From Gordonia hankookensis (GTDB taxonomy: Bacteria; Actinomycetota; Actinomycetes; Mycobacteriales; Mycobacteriaceae): a stretch of 64,000 nucleotides of DNA. The notes under the pieces were generated by a model, which did not search any database, was not told the origin of the DNA, and worked only from the letters and a program-made list of their open reading frames with translations. A program made the translations under genes and the position numbers. Positions 53,228-61,324 of the stretch are shown in pieces (position 1 is the first letter of the stretch; every line of letters starts with the position of its first letter). The DNA lies in assembly GCF_014673215.1 (NCBI RefSeq), contig NZ_JACWMS010000002.1, forward strand, positions 434,001 through 498,000. Direction: 5' to 3'.

Positions 53228-53471
53228 GTCTCGATACGCCGGGCTCGCTACGCTCGCCCGGCTACTCGACCAGCGGAGGTGGCCCGACTACTCGACCAGC
53301 GGAGGTGGCCCGGCTACTCGACCGGCGGGATGGGGATCGCCCGGCTACTCGACCGGCGGAGGTGGCCCGACTACTCGACCAGCGGAGGTGGCCCGGCTAC
53401 TCGACCGGCGGGATGGGGATCGCCCGGCTACTCGACCGGCGGAGTTGGCCCGGCTACTCGACCGGCGGGAG
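53228..53471. repeat. hairpin element followed by a higher-order tandem array
   Basis: After a GGTCTCGATACG hairpin (53228-53278), units of 26 or 31 bp starting CCCGGCTACTCGACC begin at 53258, 53284, 53310, 53341, 53367, 53393, 53424 and 53450. The three-unit block 53284-53366 (83 bp, 26+26... with one 31) is duplicated as 53367-53449. The array ends at the stop codon of the HAD gene. Confidence 0.92.
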
Positions 53472-54272
53472 CTAGCGGTCGGCGAGCTTCTGCATCAGGG
53501 CGGGCAGGTCCGCGATCGAGTCCACGATGTGGTCGGGAACCGGGCCGAACTCGTCGCGTTGCAGTGCCCGCAGCGCGTCCTCACGGAATTTCCCCGTTCG
53601 CACGAGCACCCCGATGAGGGCGGCGGCCTGGGCACCGAGCACATCGTTGTGCATGTCGTCGCCCACCATCACGACCTGCGTGGGCTCGAGTTGCATGAGT
53701 TCGACCGCGGCACGGAACCCGAGCGGCGACGGCTTGCCGATCGCCTTGATCTTCCGTCCTGCCGCCTTCTCCAGCCCCTCCAGGTAGACGCCGGTGTCGA
53801 TACTGAGGCCGTCCGCGGTTGACCAGGTCATGGACCGATGCATCGCGACCACCGGCACCCCGGCGACCAGCAGCTCGAGAACCTGCGACAACGCGCGGTG
53901 ATCGAACACCGGCCCCGCGCCGCCGAGGACCACGACCTGCGCCCGGCTCGGTTCGTCGATCAGCTCGACCCCGGTCATGTCCTCGGCGATGGGGCCCTCG
54001 TTGAGCACCCAGGCCCGCTTGCCCGGATGATTCGCGGTGAGGTATTCAGCGGTCAGTTTGGCCGCGGTGAGGATCTCGTCGGCGGCGACGTCGAAACCGC
54101 AGTCGTTGAGTGCCTGGGCGATCTCACCACGGGAGCGCGAGGTGGTGTTGGTCAGGAACATCCGCGGATAGCCCTGCTCAGTCAGTTCGGCAGCCGCCTC
54201 CACCGCTCCCGGCAGCGCTTTCCACGAGGTGACCATCACCCCGTCGATGTCCAGCAGCAGCCCGAGAGTCAT
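53472..54272 (-). CDS. HAD-superfamily hydrolase, subfamily IIA (NagD/phospholysine phosphatase-like)
   Basis: The 266-residue phosphatase has the nucleophile motif LLLDIDGVMV, the Thr motif FLTNTTSRSR, Lys in AIGKPSPLGFRAAVE and the acidic motif VMVGDDMHNDVLGAQ. The ATG at 54272 begins directly at the first motif. Substrates of this subfamily include sugar and nucleotide phosphates and phosphoprotein. The stop codon abuts the repeat array. Confidence 0.88.
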   Translation of the reverse strand: MTLGLLLDIDGVMVTSWKALPGAVEAAAELTEQGYPRMFLTNTTSRSRGEIAQALNDCGFDVAADEILTAAKLTAEYLTANHPGKRAWVLNEGPIAEDMTGVELIDEPSRAQVVVLGGAGPVFDHRALSQVLELLVAGVPVVAMHRSMTWSTADGLSIDTGVYLEGLEKAAGRKIKAIGKPSPLGFRAAVELMQLEPTQVVMVGDDMHNDVLGAQAAALIGVLVRTGKFREDALRALQRDEFGPVPDHIVDSIADLPALMQKLADR

Positions 54273-54339
54273 GCCCAAAAATCTAGACCCGTCAGCGGCA
54301 CCCTGCACGGTCGACGGGCCCGGATGGCATGCTGGGCGG

Positions 54340-55554
54340 ATGCGATCGGTGTCGGATCACCAGGCCATTGTCGCCGCGTTGTTCGGTAGCCCCGATCCCG
54401 CGACTGCCCGTGTCGCCGATGCCATCGGATGCGTGACGGCGACCGAGGTCGTCGCACCGATGGGACTGCCCGGATTCGACAACTCGGCGATGGACGGGTA
54501 TGCCGTCATCGCCGATGAGATCTCTTCGGCCACAGACGAATTCCCGGTCCGACTGCCGGTGGAGCAGGATATCCCGGCGGGACGTACCGACCGGCTGACG
54601 CTGGCCCCGGGGACCGCTCATCGGATCATGACCGGCGCGCCGATACCTCTGGGTGCCGATGCCGTGGTCCCAGTGGAGGCCACCGACGGCGCGGTCGACC
54701 GGGTTGCGATCCGGATGTCGGTGCCGCCGGGAAGACATATCCGCCGGGCCGGCTCCGACATCGAGGCCGGCGAGGCGGCGATACCCGCGGGCATCCGCCT
54801 GGGCCCTCCCCAGATCGGCCTGCTCGCCGCGCTCGGCATCACCGAGGTGTCGGTGCGGCCACGGTTGCGGGTCGTCGTGCTGTCCACCGGCTCCGAACTG
54901 GTGACGCCCGGAGAGCCGCTGCGCTACGGACAGATCTACGAGTCCAACGGTCCGATGCTGACGGCATCGGCACGCGAGGCGGGCGCCGACGCCACACACC
55001 TGCACTACGTCACCGACGACGTGGATGCCTTCCGGTCACGACTCGACGAGATCAGCGACGACGCAGACGTCATCATCACCTCGGGTGGGGTGAGTGCGGG
55101 CGCCTTCGAAGTGGTGAAAGATGCCCTGACCGGCACCGGCGTCGAGTTCACCAAGGTCGCGATGCAACCCGGGATGCCACAGGGATGCGGTCACTACTCC
55201 GCCCCGGGCGGTCGTCGGGTTCCGATCGTCACGCTGCCGGGCAATCCGGTGAGTTCACTCGTGTCGTTCGAGGTGTTCATCCGCCCGCCGCTGCGCGCGG
55301 CGATGGGATTGCCGTCCGAGCGACCGCGGATCACCGCACGCCTCACCACCGACATCCGCTCCCCCGGAGGAAAACGCCAGTTCTTGCGCGGGGTCCTCGG
55401 CAACGGCGACGGCGGCACTCCCGTCGTGGATCCGATCGGCCCGCCCGCTTCACACCACCTGCGCTACCTGGCCAGGGCAGACGCGTTGATCGACGTCCCG
55501 GCCGCGACCGAGTCGGTGGCCGCCGGGTCTGCAGTCGACGTCATCGTGCTGTGA
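54340..55554 (+). CDS. moeA: molybdopterin molybdenumtransferase
   Basis: The 404-residue enzyme inserts molybdate into adenylylated molybdopterin. It has the domain III/I landmarks MGLPGFDNSAMDGYAVIADE, the acid-rich MTGAPIPLGADAVVPVE, VVVLSTGSELVTPGEPL, IITSGGVSAGAFEVVKDAL and LPGNPVSSLVSFEVFIRP. It precedes psd, as I remember moeA2 doing in M. tuberculosis. No other molybdopterin gene is close. Confidence 0.93.
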   Translation: MRSVSDHQAIVAALFGSPDPATARVADAIGCVTATEVVAPMGLPGFDNSAMDGYAVIADEISSATDEFPVRLPVEQDIPAGRTDRLTLAPGTAHRIMTGAPIPLGADAVVPVEATDGAVDRVAIRMSVPPGRHIRRAGSDIEAGEAAIPAGIRLGPPQIGLLAALGITEVSVRPRLRVVVLSTGSELVTPGEPLRYGQIYESNGPMLTASAREAGADATHLHYVTDDVDAFRSRLDEISDDADVIITSGGVSAGAFEVVKDALTGTGVEFTKVAMQPGMPQGCGHYSAPGGRRVPIVTLPGNPVSSLVSFEVFIRPPLRAAMGLPSERPRITARLTTDIRSPGGKRQFLRGVLGNGDGGTPVVDPIGPPASHHLRYLARADALIDVPAATESVAAGSAVDVIVL

Positions 55555-55701
55555 GATGTCGGGGGCGCCGGGACATCGTTGTGCAGTGCCGGAAGTCGCC
55601 GACGCGCGATGAGACCGGGGCCGCCGCCGGGCACGCTCTAAGCTGAGACGAGCGGGCCCGCACGTGCCGAACGCACACCCGTTTGTCGCAACAGGAGGTT
55701 G

Positions 55702-56424
55702 ATGGTGGCCAGGCGCCCGCGTCCGGACGGAACGCGCAGCGGAGCAGGTCATCTCATCGACCTGGCGCGCGAGACCGTTCCCCCGGTTCACCGGGCGGGA
55801 CTGCCCTTTGTCGCAGGACCCGCCGCGATCGCGATCATCGGACGCCGCCACCCGTGGATCGCCCGGCCGGCCGCACTCACCGCTGCCGCCTGCGCCGCAT
55901 TCTTCCGCCACCCCTCCCGCGTGCCACCGACCACCACCGGTGCGGTCGTGGCGCCTGCCGACGGCACCATCGCTCTGGTCGACGAGGCCGTACCGCCACC
56001 CGAGGCAGGTCTGGGCGACGATCCGCTGCCGCGGGTGTCGACGTTCCTGTCCATCTTCGACGTGCACGTCCAGCGGGTGCCGATCACGGGCACCGTCACC
56101 TCGGTGACGCACACGCCCGGATCGTTCGTGTCGGCAGATCTCCCGGAGGCCAGCAGCGTCAACGAGCGCACGACCATGACACTGAGCTGCCCGGTCGGGC
56201 CACAGACCACCCGCGACATCGCCGTCGTCCAGATCGCCGGGCTGCTCGCCCGACGCATCGTCTGCGATCCCGTCGTCGGAGAGCGCATCACCGTCGGGGA
56301 CACATACGGGCTGATCCGATTCGGGTCGCGCGTCGACGTCTACCTGCCCGCCGGGTCGGTTCCGCAGGTGCGCGTCGGGCAACGTGCGGTTGGTGCCGAA
56401 ACCGTCTTCGCGGCCCTGGACTGA
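55702..56424 (+). CDS. psd: phosphatidylserine decarboxylase proenzyme
   Basis: The 240-residue proenzyme makes phosphatidylethanolamine. It has APADGTIALVDEAV, FLSIFDVHVQRVPITGTV and the self-cleavage site in IRFGSRVDVYLP: cleavage between Gly208 and Ser209 would make the pyruvoyl group on Ser209. The small size fits the archaeal/actinobacterial type. AGGAGG is only three bases before the ATG; GTG 55705 is an alternative start. It precedes pssA by three bases, so the two consecutive steps are co-expressed. Confidence 0.92.
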   Translation: MVARRPRPDGTRSGAGHLIDLARETVPPVHRAGLPFVAGPAAIAIIGRRHPWIARPAALTAAACAAFFRHPSRVPPTTTGAVVAPADGTIALVDEAVPPPEAGLGDDPLPRVSTFLSIFDVHVQRVPITGTVTSVTHTPGSFVSADLPEASSVNERTTMTLSCPVGPQTTRDIAVVQIAGLLARRIVCDPVVGERITVGDTYGLIRFGSRVDVYLPAGSVPQVRVGQRAVGAETVFAALD

Positions 56425-56427
56425 GCC

Positions 56428-57543
56428 ATGCCGAACGCCCGCAGGCCTGAGCGCTCGACGTCGCATCGCACCCCGACGACCCATGCGACGCGACGCGCCC
56501 GCAGCACCGCGACCTCGCCACACCCACCGACCCGGGCGCAGTCCGAACGCGCCCGCTTCGCCAAACAGGCCGCTGTCGGCCGCATGTTCGTACCGTCGGC
56601 CCTCACGATCCTCGCGATCTGTGCCGGTCTGACGGCCATCCGGGTGACAGGCACCGGCGACATCAACGCGGCCATGGGCCTCGTGGTGGCCGCGGCCCTG
56701 CTCGACGGCCTCGACGGCCGCGTCGCGCGGATGATGGGCGCCACCACCAGGATGGGCGCCGAGATCGACTCGCTCGCCGACGCCATCAACTTCGGGGTCG
56801 TGCCGGCGCTGATCGTGTACCTGCACCTGATGCCCGACGAGGACATCGGCTGGGCGTTCACCCTGATCTACTGCTGCGCGATCGTGCTTCGTCTGGCGCG
56901 GTTCAACACCCTGCTCGACGATGACGAGGCACCGGGCTTCACCCGCGACTTCTTCGTCGGCGTGCCGGCACCCGCGGCCGCGATCATCGCGCTGCTGCCG
57001 ATCGGGTTGTCGCAGCAGTTCGGTTCTGGGTGGTGGACCTCGGTACCCGTGGTGGGCGGATGGCTGGTGTTCGTGGCGCTGCTGGCCGTCAGCCGGGTGC
57101 CGACGGCGTCTCTCAAGGCGGCGTCGGTGCCGCCGCGTGCGCTGGCCGGCCTGCTCATCGTCGTCGCCATCGGCGCGGCGCTCTTGCTGACGTTCCCGTA
57201 CGTCCTGATGATCGTCGCCATCGTCGGTTACCTGCTGCACATCCCGTTCGCGTGGCGCAACCGGCGCTGGGTCGCCGAGCGTCCCGAACACTGGGAGGAT
57301 CACCCCGCCGAACGCCGAGCGCAGCGTCGGGCCATCGCCCGTGCGCAGCCGGGGCGCAGGCGACGGCTGACCACCGGCGGCAAGTCGCAGGCCAGGCTCG
57401 GGCTCCGGCGTCCGACCGGTGTGATCGCCGTTCCCGACGACACGGCCGCCGACGTCGCGCCCCCGTCCGAGTCCGAGTCGCCGTCCGAGTCCGAGTCGCC
57501 GTCCGAGTCTGCTGCCGACCCGTCGAGCCAGGAGAATCACTGA
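56428..57543 (+). CDS. pssA: CDP-diacylglycerol--serine O-phosphatidyltransferase
   Basis: The 371-residue membrane enzyme makes phosphatidylserine. It has the CDP-alcohol phosphotransferase motif DGRVARMMGATTRMGAEIDS, extending DGx2ARx8Gx3Dx3D, in the first membrane helices. Arginine-rich residues precede the first helix (about residues 1-50) and a hydrophilic extension follows residue 275, ending in ESESPSESESPSES, an acidic serine repeat that is unusual in length. The stop overlaps the next start (TGATG), linking it to the AAA ATPase. Confidence 0.92.
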   Translation: MPNARRPERSTSHRTPTTHATRRARSTATSPHPPTRAQSERARFAKQAAVGRMFVPSALTILAICAGLTAIRVTGTGDINAAMGLVVAAALLDGLDGRVARMMGATTRMGAEIDSLADAINFGVVPALIVYLHLMPDEDIGWAFTLIYCCAIVLRLARFNTLLDDDEAPGFTRDFFVGVPAPAAAIIALLPIGLSQQFGSGWWTSVPVVGGWLVFVALLAVSRVPTASLKAASVPPRALAGLLIVVAIGAALLLTFPYVLMIVAIVGYLLHIPFAWRNRRWVAERPEHWEDHPAERRAQRRAIARAQPGRRRRLTTGGKSQARLGLRRPTGVIAVPDDTAADVAPPSESESPSESESPSESAADPSSQENH

Positions 57544-59963
57544 TGCCGGGCAGCGTCCAGCTCACCCTGACGGCACGGGTGAACCCGTCGGCCGCCGATG
57601 CGCGGCGCGGGATCGTACGTGTCCACTCCGAGGTGCTCACCGCGCTGGGCCTGCGTGAATGGGATGCGGTCGCGATCACCGGGGCCCGGGTGACTGCGGC
57701 GGTCGTCGCGGAGGCCGGTCCCGGGACGCCGACCGGGACCGCGCTGCTCGACGACATCACATTCTCGAACGCGGGCGTCCGGGAGAACGCTTCGGTGGTG
57801 GTGGCACCGGTGCAGGTGCACGGCGCCACCCGCATCACGGTGTCGGGTTCGGCGCTCGCCACGCGGTCGGTCGACGAACCGACGCTGCGACGCGCACTGC
57901 TCGGCAAGGTGATCTCGGTCGGCGACGCGGTGTCGTTGCTGCCGCGGGATCTCGGACCGGAGTTCACCGCCGGTGCGGCCACCCGCGCCCTCGCGGTGTC
58001 GGTCGGCATCACCTGGACCAATGAGCTCCTGACGGTCGCGGCCACCGATCCGGCCGGACCGGTCAGCGTGCAGACCAACACCGCCGTTCTGTGGGCGGGC
58101 GACGATGCCGGGAAACCGTCGTCGCCGACCCCGCCGACGGCGCTGGGATTCGCGGCGTCACAGCCGTCGGCGCCGGCACGCCGGACCTCCGGGAGCACGA
58201 CCACGCCCGGTGTCACCTCGCACAGATCGTCGTCGACCACCGTGATCCGCCCGGTCTCCACCCTGGTCGGCCTCGACGGCCAGGTCGCCAGACTCACCGA
58301 GTGGCTGACGATCACCCTCGACGAGCCGGAGGTGCTGAGGACGCTGGGGGCCGCACCTCGTCTGGGTGTCCTGGTCACCGGTCCCGCAGGTGGTGGCAAG
58401 GCCACGATGGCCCGGTCGGTGTGCGCGGATCGCCGGGTGACGACGATCGACGGACCGACCGTCGGTGCGCTGGAGGCCGGCGCCCGACTCGAGGCCGTGC
58501 GGTCGGCGATCGCCGATCTCCGTGAGCGCGGCGGTGTCCTGTTGATCACCGACGTCGACGCGCTGTTGCCCGCGCCGAGGGAACCCGCGCCTGCCGAACC
58601 GGTCTCCACACTGATCCTCGACGAGTTGCGTGCCGCGATCGCCGACCGCGGCCACACGGCTCCGGGTGATCCCGGCGGCACGATCGCGTTGATCGCGACG
58701 ACCGCCGAGTCCGTGCGTCTCGACAGTCGGCTGCGCGATCCGTCGTTGTGCGATCGGGAGCTGATCATCGGTCTGCCCGACATGGCAACGCGTGCCCGGC
58801 TGCTGGGCGTCATCCTCACCGACGTCCCCACCGAAGGTCACCTCGACCTCGACCTGATCGCCTCGCGCACCCCGGGTTTTGTCGCAGGCGATCTGGCCGC
58901 GCTGGCACGGGAGGCCGCGTTGCGCGCGGCCGCTCGGGTGACCGGCGCCGGGAGCGAAGCGAGCGGGCCACATGACACCGGCGCCGGGAGCGAAGCGAGC
59001 GGGCCGAATGACACCGGCGCCGGGAGCGAAGCGAGCGGGCCGAATGAGACCCCTGCCGACGACAAGCCACGCATCGCGCTGCGTACCGACGACCTGGTCG
59101 GGGCACTCGAGGTGATCCGCCCGGTCTCGCGGATGGATTCACCGGAGGTGGCGCTGGGGTCGCTCACCCTCGACGAGGTCGGCGACATGGTGGAGACCAA
59201 GCAGGCGCTGACCGAGGCTGTGCTGTGGCCGCTCCAGCATCCGGACACCTTCACCCGGCTCGGTGTGGAACCGCCGCGTGGTGTGCTGCTGTTCGGTCCA
59301 CCGGGCTGTGGCAAGACGTTCGTGGTGCGGGCGCTGGCGGCATCGGGCCGGCTGTCGGTGCACACGGTCAAGGGCGCGGAACTGATGGACAAGTGGGTCG
59401 GGTCGTCGGAGAAGGCGGTGCGTGATCTGTTCGATCGGGCGCGTGAGTCGGCGCCCTCGCTCATCTTCCTCGACGAGATCGACGCCCTGGCGCCGCGACG
59501 CGGTCAGTCCTCCGATTCAGGCGTCGGCGATCGTGTGGTGGCCGCCCTGCTGACCGAGCTCGACGGCGTGGAACCGCTGCAGGATGTGGTCGTACTCGGG
59601 GCCACCAACCGGCCGGACCTGATCGATCCGGCGCTGTTGCGGCCGGGCCGTCTCGAACGTCTGGTGTTCGTGCCGCCGCCGGATGCGGCCGCTCGTGCCG
59701 AGATCCTGCGCGCCTCGGGCCGCAATGTGCCGCTGGCCGACGGTGTGGATCTCCAGGCGTTGGCCGACGACCTCGACGGCTATTCGGCAGCCGATTGTTC
59801 GGCGTTGTTGCGCGAGGCAGCACTGTCGGCGATGCGGCGCGACATCGACGCCGCGACCGTGGGCCCGGCGGATGTGGCGGAGGCACGCGCGCGGGTCCGT
59901 CCGTCTCTGGACGCGGCGCAGGTGGAGAACCTACGCGCATACGCCGAGCGGCGTGTGGAGTAG
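57543..59963 (+). CDS. CDC48-like AAA ATPase with two ATPase domains
   Basis: The 806-residue protein has an N-terminal CDC48-type double-psi domain (about 1-165), a first AAA domain (about 240-455) and a second (about 510-800). The second is canonical: Walker A GPPGCGKT (Lys591), Walker B LIFLDEID (Glu645), and GATNRPDLIDPALLRPGRLE. The first has GPAGGGKA (Lys286, but Ala where Thr/Ser binds Mg) and ITDVDALL, without the catalytic glutamate, so it probably binds but does not hydrolyse ATP. Residues 468-503 are three copies of GAGSEASGPNDT-type repeats. It is coupled to pssA, as Rv0435c is to its neighbours in M. tuberculosis; role unknown. Confidence 0.9.
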   Translation: MPGSVQLTLTARVNPSAADARRGIVRVHSEVLTALGLREWDAVAITGARVTAAVVAEAGPGTPTGTALLDDITFSNAGVRENASVVVAPVQVHGATRITVSGSALATRSVDEPTLRRALLGKVISVGDAVSLLPRDLGPEFTAGAATRALAVSVGITWTNELLTVAATDPAGPVSVQTNTAVLWAGDDAGKPSSPTPPTALGFAASQPSAPARRTSGSTTTPGVTSHRSSSTTVIRPVSTLVGLDGQVARLTEWLTITLDEPEVLRTLGAAPRLGVLVTGPAGGGKATMARSVCADRRVTTIDGPTVGALEAGARLEAVRSAIADLRERGGVLLITDVDALLPAPREPAPAEPVSTLILDELRAAIADRGHTAPGDPGGTIALIATTAESVRLDSRLRDPSLCDRELIIGLPDMATRARLLGVILTDVPTEGHLDLDLIASRTPGFVAGDLAALAREAALRAAARVTGAGSEASGPHDTGAGSEASGPNDTGAGSEASGPNETPADDKPRIALRTDDLVGALEVIRPVSRMDSPEVALGSLTLDEVGDMVETKQALTEAVLWPLQHPDTFTRLGVEPPRGVLLFGPPGCGKTFVVRALAASGRLSVHTVKGAELMDKWVGSSEKAVRDLFDRARESAPSLIFLDEIDALAPRRGQSSDSGVGDRVVAALLTELDGVEPLQDVVVLGATNRPDLIDPALLRPGRLERLVFVPPPDAAARAEILRASGRNVPLADGVDLQALADDLDGYSAADCSALLREAALSAMRRDIDAATVGPADVAEARARVRPSLDAAQVENLRAYAERRVE
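58944..59051 (+). repeat. three in-frame 36-bp repeats in the AAA ATPase gene
   Basis: Copies start at 58944, 58980 and 59016 with an exact 36-base period and share GGCGCCGGGAGCGAAGCGAG. They are translated as three 12-residue units GAGSEASGP followed by HDT, NDT and NET. Confidence 0.95.
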
Positions 59964-60013
59964 CGCGACCACCCGAGGGCGTGGAGAGGGCGGCCGTCGT
60001 TGACGAGCCGGGT

Positions 60014-60053
60014 CGTGTGCAGCGGTGCACGACGGTCGGCACCGCTGCACACG
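60014..60053. terminator. bidirectional hairpin terminator
   Basis: CGTGTGCAGCGGTGC pairs perfectly with GCACCGCTGCACACG (15 bases, 10-base loop) between the convergent AAA ATPase gene and the repeat-protein gene. Confidence 0.87.
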
Positions 60054-60112
60054 AGGTCGGAGGCCATGCGGCTCCCGTCACCTCGCTGCTCCCGCCCTGA
60101 GCGGGGAGCACG

Positions 60113-60703
60113 TCAGGACGTGGTCGACCCCTGGGTGGGCGCGGTCTGACCGGGCATCTGTCCCTGGCCCGTCTGGCCGCCGGGCATCTGGCCCAAACCA
60201 CCCTGGCCGCCCGGCATCTGGCCCATTCCACCCTGACCACCCGGCATCTGACCCATTCCACCCTGACCACCCGGCATCTGGCCCATTCCACCCTGACCAC
60301 CCGGCATCTGACCCATCCCACTCTGGCCACTCTGACCACCCGGCATCTGACCCTGGCCGCCGGGCATCTGGCCCATACCGCCCTGGCCGCCGGATCCCAT
60401 GCCACCGCCCGGCATGGTGCCGCCCGGCATGTTCATGCCAGGACCCTGGTCCGACGACGACGAGTTGCCGGCGAAGTAGCCGGCACCGAACCCGATCAGC
60501 GCGAACACGACGGCGATCCCGATACCGCCCGCGATGACCGCGTTACGCAGCTTGTCGGTGACCACGGTGGTCGGGGCAGGGCGATCTCCCTGCGGTCCGG
60601 CCTGGCCGAACACGTCGGTCGGCGTGGCGTCGGGTCCTGGTGCCGTGGCGTGCTCGGCCGGCTGCTCGGTCGAGGCGATCGTCGCCCCCTGTGGTGTGGA
60701 CAT
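60113..60703 (-). CDS. membrane-anchored Met-Pro-Gly-Gly-Gln repeat protein
   Basis: The 196-residue protein has a hydrophilic N-terminus (residues 1-50), one helix (about 55-80, VIAGGIGIAVVFALIGFGAGYFAG), and a C-terminal tail of about 110 residues made of 10-residue repeats GGMGQMPGGQ. The tail would lie outside the cell if the N-terminus stays inside. The composition (Gly, Gln, Met, Pro) is like an elastic or collagen-like linker, and the many methionines could bind copper or be oxidised. No function is assigned. Start could be ATG 60703 or GTG 60718. Confidence 0.7.
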   Translation of the reverse strand: MSTPQGATIASTEQPAEHATAPGPDATPTDVFGQAGPQGDRPAPTTVVTDKLRNAVIAGGIGIAVVFALIGFGAGYFAGNSSSSDQGPGMNMPGGTMPGGGMGSGGQGGMGQMPGGQGQMPGGQSGQSGMGQMPGGQGGMGQMPGGQGGMGQMPGGQGGMGQMPGGQGGLGQMPGGQTGQGQMPGQTAPTQGSTTS

Positions 60704-60827
60704 CGGTGTTGATCTCACTTTCTACGACAGGTGAAAGAGACATCCACCCTGCGGTCGCCGACTGACCGTGCCCTGCCCCGCACCTGTCAGTTCACTGTGA
60801 GATCGGACCAATCGGACAGCGAACCTG

Positions 60828-61247
60828 TCAGTCGACGCTGATCTGATAGAACACCGACGCCCCGCCACCGGCCGCCCCCGCGGCGGTGCCCACCTGCACC
60901 CAGTAGGTGGCGCCCGCCTTCTCGGCCGACAGGATCACCACCTTCTGCCCGCCGTCGGAGCTGCGCTGGGATTCGGTGAAGCCGGCATCGGTGAGAGAGG
61001 TCACGGCGTTCTCGAGGACATTCCCCGAGTCACGGCCACCCTGCACGGTCACCGACCATCCGTCTGCGCGAGTTCCGTCGGCCGTCAGCACAGTGCCGTC
61101 GACCAACGGGACCTGCCCGGTGGGAAAGTCTTTCGGCAATGCCGCACCGTCGGGTGCGTCGTCGCCGTCGGACCCGCAACCGGTCATCAGCAGCGCGGCC
61201 GCGAACACGACCGCGAGCAGCATTGACAGCCTGTCGAAGCGCATCAT
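60828..61247 (-). CDS. small lipoprotein of unknown function
   Basis: The 139-residue precursor has a signal sequence and the lipobox LMTGC. The mature part includes DGWSVTVQGGRDSGNVLENAV and ends ATYWVQVGTAAGAAGGGASVFYQISVD, a compact alpha/beta pattern of a small domain. The start may be the first or second of two adjacent ATGs. It is on the minus strand, divergent from the Mrp antiporter gene; no function assigned. Confidence 0.75.
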   Translation of the reverse strand: MMRFDRLSMLLAVVFAAALLMTGCGSDGDDAPDGAALPKDFPTGQVPLVDGTVLTADGTRADGWSVTVQGGRDSGNVLENAVTSLTDAGFTESQRSSDGGQKVVILSAEKAGATYWVQVGTAAGAAGGGASVFYQISVD

Positions 61248-61324
61248 GCCAGCAACGGTAAGGTAGAGCGGGCGGGCGTTGCCCGTGACACCCCGCCCGA
61301 ATCTGCGAAAGACGGTGTGCCCAC

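Noticed and set aside
53258..53471. Tandem array considered as a CRISPR
   Set aside because: There are no unique spacers; the units are directly abutting near-identical repeats, and no cas genes are near.
55450..57540. 696-codon minus-strand frame opposite psd and pssA
   Set aside because: Composition is rich in Arg, Gly and Asp with no fold pattern; psd and pssA on the other strand are unmistakable.
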